Assembly: GCA_964490705.1 (NCBI GenBank)
Contig: CAZBCG010000001.1
Span: 248,001 to 312,000, forward strand
DNA length: 64,000 bases
Source: Fodinibius sp964490705
GTDB taxonomy: Bacteria > Bacteroidota > Rhodothermia > Balneolales > Balneolaceae
Reading direction: 5' to 3'
The translations under genes were made by a program, and so were the position numbers. Of this stretch, positions 45,467 to 53,086 are shown one piece after another; within the stretch, counting starts at the first letter, position 1; the number at the start of each line of letters is the position of its first letter. A model generated the notes under the pieces. That model worked only from the letters and a program-made list of their open reading frames with translations. It was not told the DNA's origin and made no database searches.

Positions 45467-46720
45467 TTATGGAATAATTTCAGGAGTTAACACTACCATC
45501 GCCCATCCCCAGTGCTGTGGGGTTTTTCCATTTCTGAGCTGCAGGCGATCGAGCGATGAACTTCCGAAAAGCGTGGAATATCCCATCTTAAAAGTAATCT
45601 CATCGGTGAACTGGTAGGAGAAGTTTAAATCAAATTCCGACCCAAGGTATTGATCTAATGTTTCCGTTATGTTTTGGGGGGCTGATATCTCGTTTGCCAA
45701 GACAAAAGAGTGATAAGTTAATCCGATATTGAAATCTTCGGTTACTCTATAATTGGTGCCGATATGCAAATCCTGCAATCCTCCGCCCCTCGTATCGGCC
45801 GGAATATTCAGAAAATAATCCATATTACCGTAGAATTTGTGATTGGTTGCATACAAGGTATGGAAGGTATTTTGGGCCGGATTGGTATCACTGGCATTTC
45901 CACCCGACAGGTAATCGTATCCGACACGAAATTGCAGGAAGTCCAGATCGTACGAGGCATCGGCCGCCAACATGTAGGCTGATATATCCCTGCGCGAGCC
46001 GTCATTTCCTTGCTGATAATAGGCACTACCGGAAACATGCAATCGCTGCCGATTATAATTCAGATGCGTACCATAGGTATAACGAAAGCTGGTTTGCCCG
46101 GTTTGTCGCTCAAATCCATCGGTCAAGAACAGTGCCGAAGCATCAACATGACCGAATGTTTTCTGCATCCAGAGGTATGACAACACCTTGTAATTATTGA
46201 GCGCATAATTATTACCGAACACCTTTTGGGCTTCCTGATTGTAAGCTCCGCCCAGGTCAATCCGGAGGTCAGGCTCCGGATCGCTAAATTGCACTACCAG
46301 GGCGTCGTGGCTCCGCGCCCGTTGCGTCCAGTTGACGCTCCCGAGCAATCGCTGATCATCATACACCAGCTCCTGCCGGCCCAGCTTAAGCCCTAGCTGT
46401 TCCGAAAGGTTTACTCGGGCCCAGGCTTCGTGGATGTTAACATTGGCATTATCCTGCAGTTGTTCGGTATCACCCCACACGCGCACATCCTGACCGGAAA
46501 CCTTAATTTCATAACCCTCCGATTCGTATCCGAGTGATATGCGTGTGCGCTGAGAGGTAAAAACCGCCGGCTCGGTATCCGATGTTCTTAGAAGCTGATA
46601 GCCGTTGCGATATTCGGTTCGCGGCCGGAATTCGGCATCGACATTCAGCTGGCCAAACAGCAGGCTGGGCATCAGGAAAATCAGAAGACCAAATGAGAGT
46701 GTTGCCTTTGCGTTAAACAT
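45467..46720 (-). CDS. Outer-membrane porin, alginate-export-like
   Basis: 417 residues. Signal peptide (FGLLIFLMPSLLFGQ) and a beta-barrel with the alginate_exp-type opening LNVDAEFRPRTEYRNGY, RTRISLGYE, the WARVNLSEQLGLKLGRQEL block and LGSVNWTQRARSHDALVV. These features mark the large porin family PF13372, whose members pass diverse anions. Located between azurin and DUF488 genes in one operon, it could admit nitrite, or another anion, to the periplasmic nitrite reductase. That role is inferred from position only. Confidence 0.8.
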   Translation of the reverse strand: MFNAKATLSFGLLIFLMPSLLFGQLNVDAEFRPRTEYRNGYQLLRTSDTEPAVFTSQRTRISLGYESEGYEIKVSGQDVRVWGDTEQLQDNANVNIHEAWARVNLSEQLGLKLGRQELVYDDQRLLGSVNWTQRARSHDALVVQFSDPEPDLRIDLGGAYNQEAQKVFGNNYALNNYKVLSYLWMQKTFGHVDASALFLTDGFERQTGQTSFRYTYGTHLNYNRQRLHVSGSAYYQQGNDGSRRDISAYMLAADASYDLDFLQFRVGYDYLSGGNASDTNPAQNTFHTLYATNHKFYGNMDYFLNIPADTRGGGLQDLHIGTNYRVTEDFNIGLTYHSFVLANEISAPQNITETLDQYLGSEFDLNFSYQFTDEITFKMGYSTLFGSSSLDRLQLRNGKTPQHWGWAMVVLTPEIIP

Positions 46721-46756
46721 GGCTTCCTCTTTTGGTTTTTATGAAAAATTATAGCT

Positions 46757-47227
46757 TTATTTTACGATCAGTGTACCCTTCATACCGCCGGTATAGTGAC
46801 CCGGGAAAGTGCAGATATATTCATACTCTCCGAGTTGTTCGGGAGCAGTAAAGGTGACTGTGACCGTCTCACCGCCGCCGGCCATACCGCTGTAGGCAAT
46901 CATCTTGTCGGTCATACTCGGCGCGATGTACTCGTTGTCGGAAGCACTTGCCGATTTATTGGCTATTGCTGTTGCATCAGCTCCTGCTACCAGCAGCACA
47001 AAATTGTGTGCCATCGCATTTTTGGGGAAATCGCTGATCGTAGTCAGTTCAACTTTAATCTTCTGGCCGGGTTCGGTCGTTATCTCAGTGACCGAGAATT
47101 TCATGTCATCGGTCCCCTCCATGGTTACTGTTTTTACATCCTGTGCCTCCACCGGTTGGATAACCAATCCGAATGCAAGCACGATTGCGAAGATTGTTCC
47201 GAATACTTTGCTGTTTAAGTAAGTCAT
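46757..47227 (-). CDS. Azurin-like cupredoxin (copy 1)
   Basis: 156 residues from ATG 47227; the longer frame from 47266 adds a poor leader. Signal peptide ending PVEAQ. Azurin-type copper site: His in MAHNFVL, then Cys-His-Met in YICTFPGHYTGGMKG. Periplasmic electron carrier, most likely the donor to the nitrite reductase encoded 73 bases upstream. It closely resembles the azurin at 58489. A long stem-loop lies between it and nirK. Confidence 0.93.
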   Translation of the reverse strand: MTYLNSKVFGTIFAIVLAFGLVIQPVEAQDVKTVTMEGTDDMKFSVTEITTEPGQKIKVELTTISDFPKNAMAHNFVLLVAGADATAIANKSASASDNEYIAPSMTDKMIAYSGMAGGGETVTVTFTAPEQLGEYEYICTFPGHYTGGMKGTLIVK

Positions 47228-47256
47228 AACGAATAATGATTTTTGGGTTAGAATTT

Positions 47257-47291
47257 GTTGCCGCACTCCTCAATAGGAGCAGTGCGGCAAC
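47257..47291 (-). other. Stem-loop between nirK and azurin genes
   Basis: GTTGCCGCACT and AGTGCGGCAAC form a perfect 11-bp stem, with CTCCT/AGGAG pairing further in. No U-run follows on the minus strand. It probably shields the 3' end of nirK mRNA or sets unequal expression of the two genes. Confidence 0.6.
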
Positions 47292-47299
47292 GAGCAAAA

Positions 47300-48418
47300 T
47301 TAGCTTTGTGGATCAAAGATTTGTGGTTGCTCTTTGCCTTCTACTTCAATCACGCCGAGCATACCTTTGCGGTTGTATCGTGAAAGGGCATGATCGACTA
47401 GGAAGCTTTTTTCGGGCACGGGAAAATCCATTTCGAAAATGCCGCAGCTACCCGGAGCAACACTGCATGTCTGCACGTATTCTTCAGGTTCGCTGGCGAT
47501 AGCGCCTTCCCGCCAGGCTTTAGTCCACACATTACCTATTGCATGGAAACTGCTGGTGAGATTGGGCCCGCCGGTTACCATAAAGATCCGTGCCGTATCA
47601 CCGACTTTTGTTTTCATCGTGCCGTACCGTTTTTCTGTCAGCGCTTTTTTCTCTCCATTGAGCAGCACGTAGGTCGGATCTTCAGACTTCATTGAATCGA
47701 CGTCGATCTCGTGAAATCCTTTTTCGCCCGCCTCTTTATTGGTATACACTTCGTGCTGTCCCAGGTAGAATTCGTGATCCACCTCGGGCAATCCCTCGTG
47801 TGGTTCCACGACAATCATGCCGAACATGCCGCTGCTGATATGCTCATCGAGCTTGGGTACAGCACAGTGATAGATAAAGGCACCGGGATACATCAGCTTA
47901 AAGTGCAGCTCTTTCGACTGCCCCGGAGGACACAGCGTAGCTTTGGAGCCACCGCCCGTGCCGTACACTGCATGGAAATCAACGTTATGGAGCAGCGTAT
48001 TCTGGGAATTGTTCTTAAACGTCAGATTTACTTTGTCGCCCTGACGCACGCGGATCATCGGTCCGGGAACCTGTCCGCCGTAAGTCATATACTTGAATTC
48101 AACGCCCGGCTCGATCTCGCTGATCAGATCCTTGCTTTCCAGCGTGATGTCGTGGGTCACCGGCCGGTTGCGACTGATGGGAGACGGGATATCCGTCGGA
48201 TCAGCGGCAACCCGATCCACCTTGGGAACGTTGCGATTTGAGGTAACAGTACTGCCAGACGAAGCCTGCGCAGCATTGTCTCCAAAAGGCAAACCAGCCA
48301 GTAATCCTCCGGAAAGCATGGCTCCGCCAACGTTTTTCATGAACTGTTTGCGAGTAAAGCCATTTGTAGATTGAACTTCCTGTTCAGTTTTACCGGTATG
48401 TTGTTTATCAACTGTCAT
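47300..48418 (-). CDS. nirK: Copper-containing nitrite reductase (copy 1)
   Basis: 372 residues. Two cupredoxin domains. Type-1 copper ligands: His of LLHNVDFH, then YHCAVPKLDEHISSGM (Cys, His, Met). Type-2 ligands: the second His of HNVDFH, His of YHC, and His of LVDHALSRY. Catalytic Asp is in HNVDFH and catalytic His in SSFHAIGNVW. It reduces nitrite to NO in the periplasm. The N-terminus has a Tat-like signal with TRKQFMKNVGG, where RK stands for the usual RR. First gene of the operon nirK-azurin-porin-DUF488, preceded by the 48450-48470 element. Confidence 0.93.
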   Translation of the reverse strand: MTVDKQHTGKTEQEVQSTNGFTRKQFMKNVGGAMLSGGLLAGLPFGDNAAQASSGSTVTSNRNVPKVDRVAADPTDIPSPISRNRPVTHDITLESKDLISEIEPGVEFKYMTYGGQVPGPMIRVRQGDKVNLTFKNNSQNTLLHNVDFHAVYGTGGGSKATLCPPGQSKELHFKLMYPGAFIYHCAVPKLDEHISSGMFGMIVVEPHEGLPEVDHEFYLGQHEVYTNKEAGEKGFHEIDVDSMKSEDPTYVLLNGEKKALTEKRYGTMKTKVGDTARIFMVTGGPNLTSSFHAIGNVWTKAWREGAIASEPEEYVQTCSVAPGSCGIFEMDFPVPEKSFLVDHALSRYNRKGMLGVIEVEGKEQPQIFDPQS

Positions 48419-48449
48419 AATAAAAACCTGAACTTATTCAAATTACATA

Positions 48450-48470
48450 TTTAAGAGTATTTTATCTTTT
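48450..48470 (-). promoter_or_regulatory. Shared 21-base element, copy A (nirK operon)
   Basis: In the direction of nirK the core reads AAGATAAAATACTCTT, flanked by AA and AAA; 20 of 21 bases match copies B and C. It ends 31 bases before the start codon. The TACTCTTA part resembles a -7 box, so the element may combine promoter and operator. Confidence 0.65.
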
Positions 48471-48583
48471 TATGTACATTTAATTTGGTGCAATATTTAT
48501 GCCAGGTTCTATAAGGGCGGTAAATGTTGGTTATACCGTTTTTCAGCGGATGATCTCCCCAAAAGGGTATTATATTTGCACAA

Positions 48584-48641
48584 CTGCAAAGGGACGATTC
48601 GTTGCCTTTTTGCAGTCATGCAACACCGGTCAAGCACCGGT
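48584..48641 (-). terminator. Paired hairpins after the ComA-like gene
   Basis: ACCGGT-CAAGC-ACCGGT (48625-48641) and CTGCAAAGG/CCTTTTTGCAG (48584-48615) follow the stop codon on the minus strand. Neither has a strong U-run; together they probably separate this operon from nirK. Confidence 0.4.
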
Positions 48642-48658
48642 AATCCTCAGCCCATGTT

Positions 48659-49483
48659 TTACTCTTTGTACGTCAATACGCGTCCCCAGAGACTCTTTGT
48701 ACCCCAGATACCGCGACGCAACGTTTCGAGCTGCACGATCTGGCTGTGATCCACAAACATATTCACCTCGGGTCCATAATTTTTGATGTACCAAGCAAAC
48801 ACATCGGGATCGGCCGCCTCGAACATCAGCTTTTCCAGGCCAATCTCATTGATAAATCGCGCCGGAACCTCGGTTCTCCACGGATCGGCATTTTCGGTAA
48901 TGCCTTCCGACTCAATCATAATCATATAGGCCCCGGCATCCACAAAACGCCTGGCCTGCTTGACCGCGTAGTCTGTGTCGAGTGTACCTTCGGATTCGAG
49001 CTCTCCTTTGGCCGTATCGCCGCCGGCCCCAAACTGTATGCCGATCTCGGGCTTGGCCTTCAGTCCCGCATTCTGCACTTTCTCGATCAGGCGAAGCCAA
49101 TCGTCGGTGGGCAGCGTGATAAATCCCGCGGATAGCTCGATGATATCGAAGCCGTAATCCTTGCAGGTTTCGATATACTGATTGACGGCCTCTTTGCCCT
49201 GGGTGAGCACGTACTCCATAAATCCACCGGTGGATACCAGCGCATCGTGGTCGTGAGCGATATTAATGAGTTGTTGCACCGATTTTTTAGGCATGATGGA
49301 AAACGATCCGCCGGAAAATTTCAGTGAATCGACGTGATCACCCATCGTCTCCATGATGTCGCTGAGATAGCGCTTACCCATCACAGAGTAATAGGGTCCG
49401 CGGATTTCGGTAATGCCTGTTTTTCGTGGTTTGGATTCCCGTTCGTTTTTATTCAGAAAATCGAATGTTTTTTCGTCAGCCAT
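48659..49483 (-). CDS. Phosphosulfolactate synthase (ComA)-like protein
   Basis: 274 residues. TIM-barrel of the ComA/HSA32 family: GDHVDSLKFSGGSF, STGGFMEYVLTQG, YGFDIIELSAGFI, AKPEIGIQFGAGGD, MIMIESEGITE and VNMFVDHSQIVQLE are family blocks. The founding enzyme adds sulfite to phosphoenolpyruvate for coenzyme M; in bacteria and plants the family has other, mostly unknown, roles. No other coenzyme M gene is visible. It follows the PrpD-like gene by 48 bases as an operon. Confidence 0.85.
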   Translation of the reverse strand: MADEKTFDFLNKNERESKPRKTGITEIRGPYYSVMGKRYLSDIMETMGDHVDSLKFSGGSFSIMPKKSVQQLINIAHDHDALVSTGGFMEYVLTQGKEAVNQYIETCKDYGFDIIELSAGFITLPTDDWLRLIEKVQNAGLKAKPEIGIQFGAGGDTAKGELESEGTLDTDYAVKQARRFVDAGAYMIMIESEGITENADPWRTEVPARFINEIGLEKLMFEAADPDVFAWYIKNYGPEVNMFVDHSQIVQLETLRRGIWGTKSLWGRVLTYKE

Positions 49484-49531
49484 AATGGTGAGTATTTTGG
49501 TTATCAGTTATTGGTTAATTGGAGATCAGAA

Positions 49532-50923
49532 CTACGAATAACCATTAACCAATAACTTTTTTCTAATTTTAACTTCTCTAAGTAATTCCATTAGCTTATT
49601 CACACTTTGCCGTTCAAAATTCTGAACGGTGCTTACAATCTGATTGCGCGATTCTTTGGATGTATAGGGTTCGGCTAAACCTTCAAACTTCTGGATGATC
49701 GTCTCCCAGCTCATGGGACGCGTATGAAATCCTTCGTAATCCCTTTTTTCGATGGAATGGGTTTCGCCATTCTTTAAATGCACCGTCAACTTTGTGGGCA
49801 TCTCATCGGGAAATCGATCACTGTATTCCTGTTTTGGCGACACTTTCACGTTCTGTAATAGCGATTGAATATCTTCTGATTCAATCCGGTCTTGTTCGTA
49901 CTGCTCAGGCATCACCTGTCCGTCGAGCAGTGCCGCTGATACCATGTACTGCAGGGAGTGGTCGGCTTCTTCCTTTGTACGCACTATTGTTTTATCGCCT
50001 TCTTCGCCGCCACCGATGATATGGTAAGCGACATCGAAAATTTCGATCTCGATTTCTTCTACCTCGTCAGCCGCGAAGCCGTGCTTTTTCTTCAGCTCGA
50101 TCATTCCTTCAATGGAGGACTGCGAATGTATCTCGGCATTGTATTTTTTGATGATAGTGTCGGTCACCCGCTGCAAGTCCTCGTTCTGCCAGTCGATCGA
50201 AAATTCACCGGCAATGGAGTCCATAAATCCTTTATTGCCCTCAAAAACAGCCGGGGGACCCGTAATACCATACTTTGCCAGGAAAGCGGCATTCGTCCCG
50301 CCAAATGCGGTGTGGGGAAAAGCCAGTCCCTTCCAGTTCGAAAGTGCCCCCGTTCGCGTCACCCGGAGGGCATTGAGTCCAGTACCAGCTATCGCCATGG
50401 CATTAGCCGTTTGATCTAGATTCAAGTCCAGCACTTTGGATACGCCGGCGGCCACTGAATACGATCCCTGTGTTGTGTGATCAAATCCCTTGTCGCGGAC
50501 CGGTGCTTCGTCGCTGAGCCGGCACTGCACCTGATAGGCTGTGCCCAAAGCTGTCAGAAATTCCTTGCCGCTTGCACCGGAATATTCACCTGCTGCCAAA
50601 ATTGATCCGATATTATCACTCGGATGGCACGTTTCTCCCTTGGCCAGGTAACTGTCATTGAAATCCAGGTAGCGCACCAGGCCACTGTTGTAAAAGGCGG
50701 CCCGCTCGGGACTTGTTTTGCCACCACCGATAAGGGTGGACAGGTCACTGCCTCCGAAATCAGAAATCATCGATCGGAGTGCCTTAACCGGCGGACCTTC
50801 GACCGCACCGATGGCGGTTCCCAACGAATCGAGCAGCCGAATCTTGAGCTGTTCAACGGCTTTATCAGATAAATCCCCATAAGAAGCATTCGTAGTATAA
50901 GCTGCCAGGTCGTGTACAATCAT
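49532..50923 (-). CDS. MmgE/PrpD-family protein
   Basis: 463 residues. N-terminal all-helical domain with RLLDSLGTAIGA, YLDFNDSYLAKGETCHPSDN and DHTTQGSYSVAAGVSK, and a C-terminal alpha/beta domain (YNAEIHSQSSIEGM, DKTIVRTKEEADHSLQYMVS). The family includes 2-methylcitrate dehydratase and cis-aconitate decarboxylase. No 2-methylcitrate synthase or lyase is present, so the substrate is open. First gene of a two-gene operon with the ComA-like gene; it carries copy B of the shared element 14 bases before its start. Confidence 0.9.
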   Translation of the reverse strand: MIVHDLAAYTTNASYGDLSDKAVEQLKIRLLDSLGTAIGAVEGPPVKALRSMISDFGGSDLSTLIGGGKTSPERAAFYNSGLVRYLDFNDSYLAKGETCHPSDNIGSILAAGEYSGASGKEFLTALGTAYQVQCRLSDEAPVRDKGFDHTTQGSYSVAAGVSKVLDLNLDQTANAMAIAGTGLNALRVTRTGALSNWKGLAFPHTAFGGTNAAFLAKYGITGPPAVFEGNKGFMDSIAGEFSIDWQNEDLQRVTDTIIKKYNAEIHSQSSIEGMIELKKKHGFAADEVEEIEIEIFDVAYHIIGGGEEGDKTIVRTKEEADHSLQYMVSAALLDGQVMPEQYEQDRIESEDIQSLLQNVKVSPKQEYSDRFPDEMPTKLTVHLKNGETHSIEKRDYEGFHTRPMSWETIIQKFEGLAEPYTSKESRNQIVSTVQNFERQSVNKLMELLREVKIRKKLLVNGYS

Positions 50924-50937
50924 AACAATAATTAATT

Positions 50938-50958
50938 TTTAAGACTATTTTATCTTTT
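50938..50958 (-). promoter_or_regulatory. Shared 21-base element, copy B (PrpD-ComA operon)
   Basis: Core AAGATAAAATAGTCTT in the direction of the PrpD gene, identical over all 21 bases to copy C. It ends 14 bases before the ATG, too close for a classical activator site, so repression or a promoter role is more likely. Confidence 0.65.
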
Positions 50959-51020
50959 ATTGATTGAACATTTCAACTCGGATTACTGCTGTCAGGACGT
51001 AAGGACTTTGCAAAACTGGG

Positions 51021-51119
51021 TGTCATCCTGAATTTATTTCAGGATCTGTAATTGAACACCCATTTAAAAAGCTTTTCCCAATATCCAGCATTAGATGCTG
51101 AAACGAGTTCAGCATGACA
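51021..51119 (+). repeat. Imperfect palindromic intergenic repeat, copy 2
   Basis: Begins TGTCATCCTGAATTTATTTC and ends GTTCAGCATGACA, matching the ends of copy 1 at 43093; the inner AGATGCTGAAAC also recurs. The central part differs from copy 1. It lies between the PrpD and SufR-like genes. Confidence 0.7.
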
Positions 51120-51158
51120 GGGGAAGTTTTGCTAAGCCTTCTAGAAACAAATTCCGGT

Positions 51159-51788
51159 TTAATCCGCGGGGATATTATAACTGCAGGAGTAGTCCCCCTC
51201 GGCGATATAGGTGGTTCGTTCCGCGTTCTCGTTAAATAATTTCTTATAAAACATCTCCTCGAGCTTGCAGGGCAGCCGGGTTTCCTTGACCACCTCGCTA
51301 AACGGACAGTTGCACTCTTTTACCGTCAGGTTCTCTGATTCCTCATCGAGATCAAGTTCCGGCATAAAGCCCTCTTCCTCCAGCATCTTCATCAGGACGG
51401 TAATTTTGGATTCCGTATCATCCGCCCCTGAATCTTCAATTCGTTCCCGAGCTTCGTCCAGCCGCTGATTCCAGAAATCCTCAAAGAAATCCTCGACCAG
51501 CTGTTCGTTGCCTTCCGACTTTAGGTACTTGATCATATTGCGGATCAGCTTAGACTCGGAAGACGGAAACAGGCTATTGCCCTTGGGGGTCAGTTGATAT
51601 TGCAGGCTGGGACGTCCGGGGCCGGAGCGCACATATTCGCGTTCTACATACCCGTCTCTTTCCAACTGCAGAAAGTGCTCGCGAAGGGTGGTTTTCGCCA
51701 ATGTCATCTGATCTACAGCCTCATCAATAGAAAGCGTGCCGCTGCGTTTTATCAGATCAATAATGTCTTTTTTCGTGCCTGTAAACAT
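51159..51788 (-). CDS. SufR-like helix-turn-helix regulator with cysteine cluster
   Basis: 209 residues. N-terminal winged helix (LSIDEAVDQMTLAKTTLREH, YVERE ... GPGRPSLQYQLT) and a C-terminal segment with cysteines: ECNCPFSEVVKETRLPC, then YSCSY near the end. This arrangement resembles the Fe-S-binding SufR family, so it may sense cluster damage or NO. It follows the hemerythrin-like gene by 5 bases in the same operon, divergent from the ferredoxin-RIC-haemoglobin operon, and probably controls the region between them. Confidence 0.8.
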   Translation of the reverse strand: MFTGTKKDIIDLIKRSGTLSIDEAVDQMTLAKTTLREHFLQLERDGYVEREYVRSGPGRPSLQYQLTPKGNSLFPSSESKLIRNMIKYLKSEGNEQLVEDFFEDFWNQRLDEARERIEDSGADDTESKITVLMKMLEEEGFMPELDLDEESENLTVKECNCPFSEVVKETRLPCKLEEMFYKKLFNENAERTTYIAEGDYSCSYNIPAD

Positions 51789-51793
51789 GGTAG

Positions 51794-52558
51794 TTACTTT
51801 TTGGCTTGTAATTCCTTTTTTATGCGCGGGATAAACCGGTGATATTCTATGTCAAACTGATCCTTAAGATTAGAAAATAAGATCCTGAAGTTTTTGTTTT
51901 GAATCCTGAGTGTTGAACATGCGTTGGCAGGATTTTCAAACTGATTTCCCTTTTCCCGAATAGTAGCCATCTGTTGCATCAGCCGGTCCTGATCCCGCTC
52001 AATTATTCCGAATGACTTTTCAAGTTTTTGAACGATTCCATGATTTACACTGCTGTTCTTCTCGTTCGAAAATCGGCTAACAAGAGGGAACAACTTTTTG
52101 CGTTCAAACTGATAGTACATCCCAAGCATTTCGTCAAACTCCTTAAAATGCCATTGCATATTTTTTAGCCACGGATACTGGTTGCCGTGTATCTTGTGAA
52201 TGCGTGGGACGCTGTTCTTCAATTCATCCAGGATGGAGAGGTTGGGACTGATGAGTTCTTCCTCCAGGTATTGCGTCCACTTTGTTAACGAATCGTTGGT
52301 ATCAGGCGAAGTATGGGGAATCTGGCTTTCACTCTTTCCATTTGTGGAGAGGATCTGTTTCTTTACCCATTGCAACACTTCTGCCTCACTCCATTTGCGC
52401 TGCTGACAAACCGATCGGAGAGTTTCCGTTTTATGCTCTGACACGGATAACCCAATTGAAGCCAGTAGCTGACCGGCCTGATCATTCGCTTCAATAATCT
52501 GCGATATGGTTGCTTCCGGAGTCAATTCGCTGAGGGATTGATTGGTATCCATAATCAT
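51794..52558 (-). CDS. Degenerate RIC/hemerythrin-like protein
   Basis: 254 residues. N-terminal DUF542-like segment (ATISQIIEANDQAGQLLASI), without the CCGG motif seen in RIC proteins, and a helical bundle aligning with hemerythrin domains (HKIHGNQYPWLKNMQWHFKE; FERKKLFPLV where RIC has HLDKEEQILFPYI). Several iron-binding His and Glu positions are replaced, so it may bind iron poorly or act as a partner or sensor. It starts the operon with the SufR-like regulator and is divergent from the true RIC gene at 53087. Confidence 0.7.
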   Translation of the reverse strand: MIMDTNQSLSELTPEATISQIIEANDQAGQLLASIGLSVSEHKTETLRSVCQQRKWSEAEVLQWVKKQILSTNGKSESQIPHTSPDTNDSLTKWTQYLEEELISPNLSILDELKNSVPRIHKIHGNQYPWLKNMQWHFKEFDEMLGMYYQFERKKLFPLVSRFSNEKNSSVNHGIVQKLEKSFGIIERDQDRLMQQMATIREKGNQFENPANACSTLRIQNKNFRILFSNLKDQFDIEYHRFIPRIKKELQAKK

Positions 52559-52602
52559 ATCAGTCGATGCGTTTTGTTTTCAATCCATGACTAACATACC
52601 GA

Positions 52603-52620
52603 TGATTTTGTGATAAATCA
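52603..52620. promoter_or_regulatory. 6-6-6 palindrome in the divergent NO-stress promoter region
   Basis: TGATTT-TGTGAT-AAATCA, perfect arms. It lies between the hemerythrin-like and ferredoxin genes, upstream of the promoter at 52649. It partly resembles Crp/Fnr-family sites. The regulator is not proven. Confidence 0.5.
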
Positions 52621-52622
52621 AT

Positions 52623-52644
52623 AAAAAAGGTTAAAACCGTTTTT
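52623..52644. promoter_or_regulatory. 22-base palindrome next to the ferredoxin promoter
   Basis: Arms of ten bases (five A's, A, GGTT; AACC, G, five T's) around AA with one mismatched pair. It ends five bases before the TTG of the promoter. A good candidate site for the SufR-like regulator encoded in the divergent operon. Confidence 0.5.
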
Positions 52645-52648
52645 ATAG

Positions 52649-52679
52649 TTGATATTAATTTTCGGGACTCCTACCTTTG
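52649..52679 (+). promoter_or_regulatory. Promoter of the ferredoxin-RIC-haemoglobin operon
   Basis: TTG, 20 bases, TACCTTTG: an exact match to the Bacteroidota TAnnTTTG -7 box with the -33 TTG. It lies 37 bases before the ferredoxin ATG. Confidence 0.75.
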
Positions 52680-52716
52680 GAGTGAAGTAATTAAAATCGA
52701 GTAGTATTTAGCAGCT

Positions 52717-53076
52717 ATGGCGTACGTTGTAACTGACCCCTGTATCCAATGCAAACACACCAATTGCGCGGCCGTCTGTCCCGTAGATGCTTTTCGGGAA
52801 GGACCCAATTTTCTGGTGATCGATCCTTTTGAATGCATTGATTGCGACGCCTGCGTAGCCGAATGTCCCGAAGAGGCCATTTATCCCGATGATGAAGTGC
52901 CCATGGAATGGGTGGATTACATCGAGCTTAACGAGCGATTATCTGAAGAATGGGCCGACCATGTGATCAATGAAGTTAAGGAACCGCTGCCAGAGGTTGA
53001 CAAGTGGAGCGGGCGCAGCAACAAGAGGAAATATTTAACAGAAAGCTGGGATGACTGGAAGGAACCAGTGAAATAA
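52717..53076 (+). CDS. Seven-iron ferredoxin
   Basis: 119 residues. CIQCKHTNCAAVCPVDAF and CIDCDACVAECP give the 3Fe-4S plus 4Fe-4S ligand pattern of the Azotobacter FdI/FdxA type; the C-terminal tail (ERLSEEWADHV ... KWSG) is also family-typical. Cytoplasmic electron carrier. First gene of an operon with RIC (10 bases later), truncated haemoglobin, the 63-residue protein and two membrane proteins, so it probably supplies electrons for cluster repair or NO reduction. Confidence 0.92.
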   Translation: MAYVVTDPCIQCKHTNCAAVCPVDAFREGPNFLVIDPFECIDCDACVAECPEEAIYPDDEVPMEWVDYIELNERLSEEWADHVINEVKEPLPEVDKWSGRSNKRKYLTESWDDWKEPVK

Positions 53077-53086
53077 AATTCCAAAT

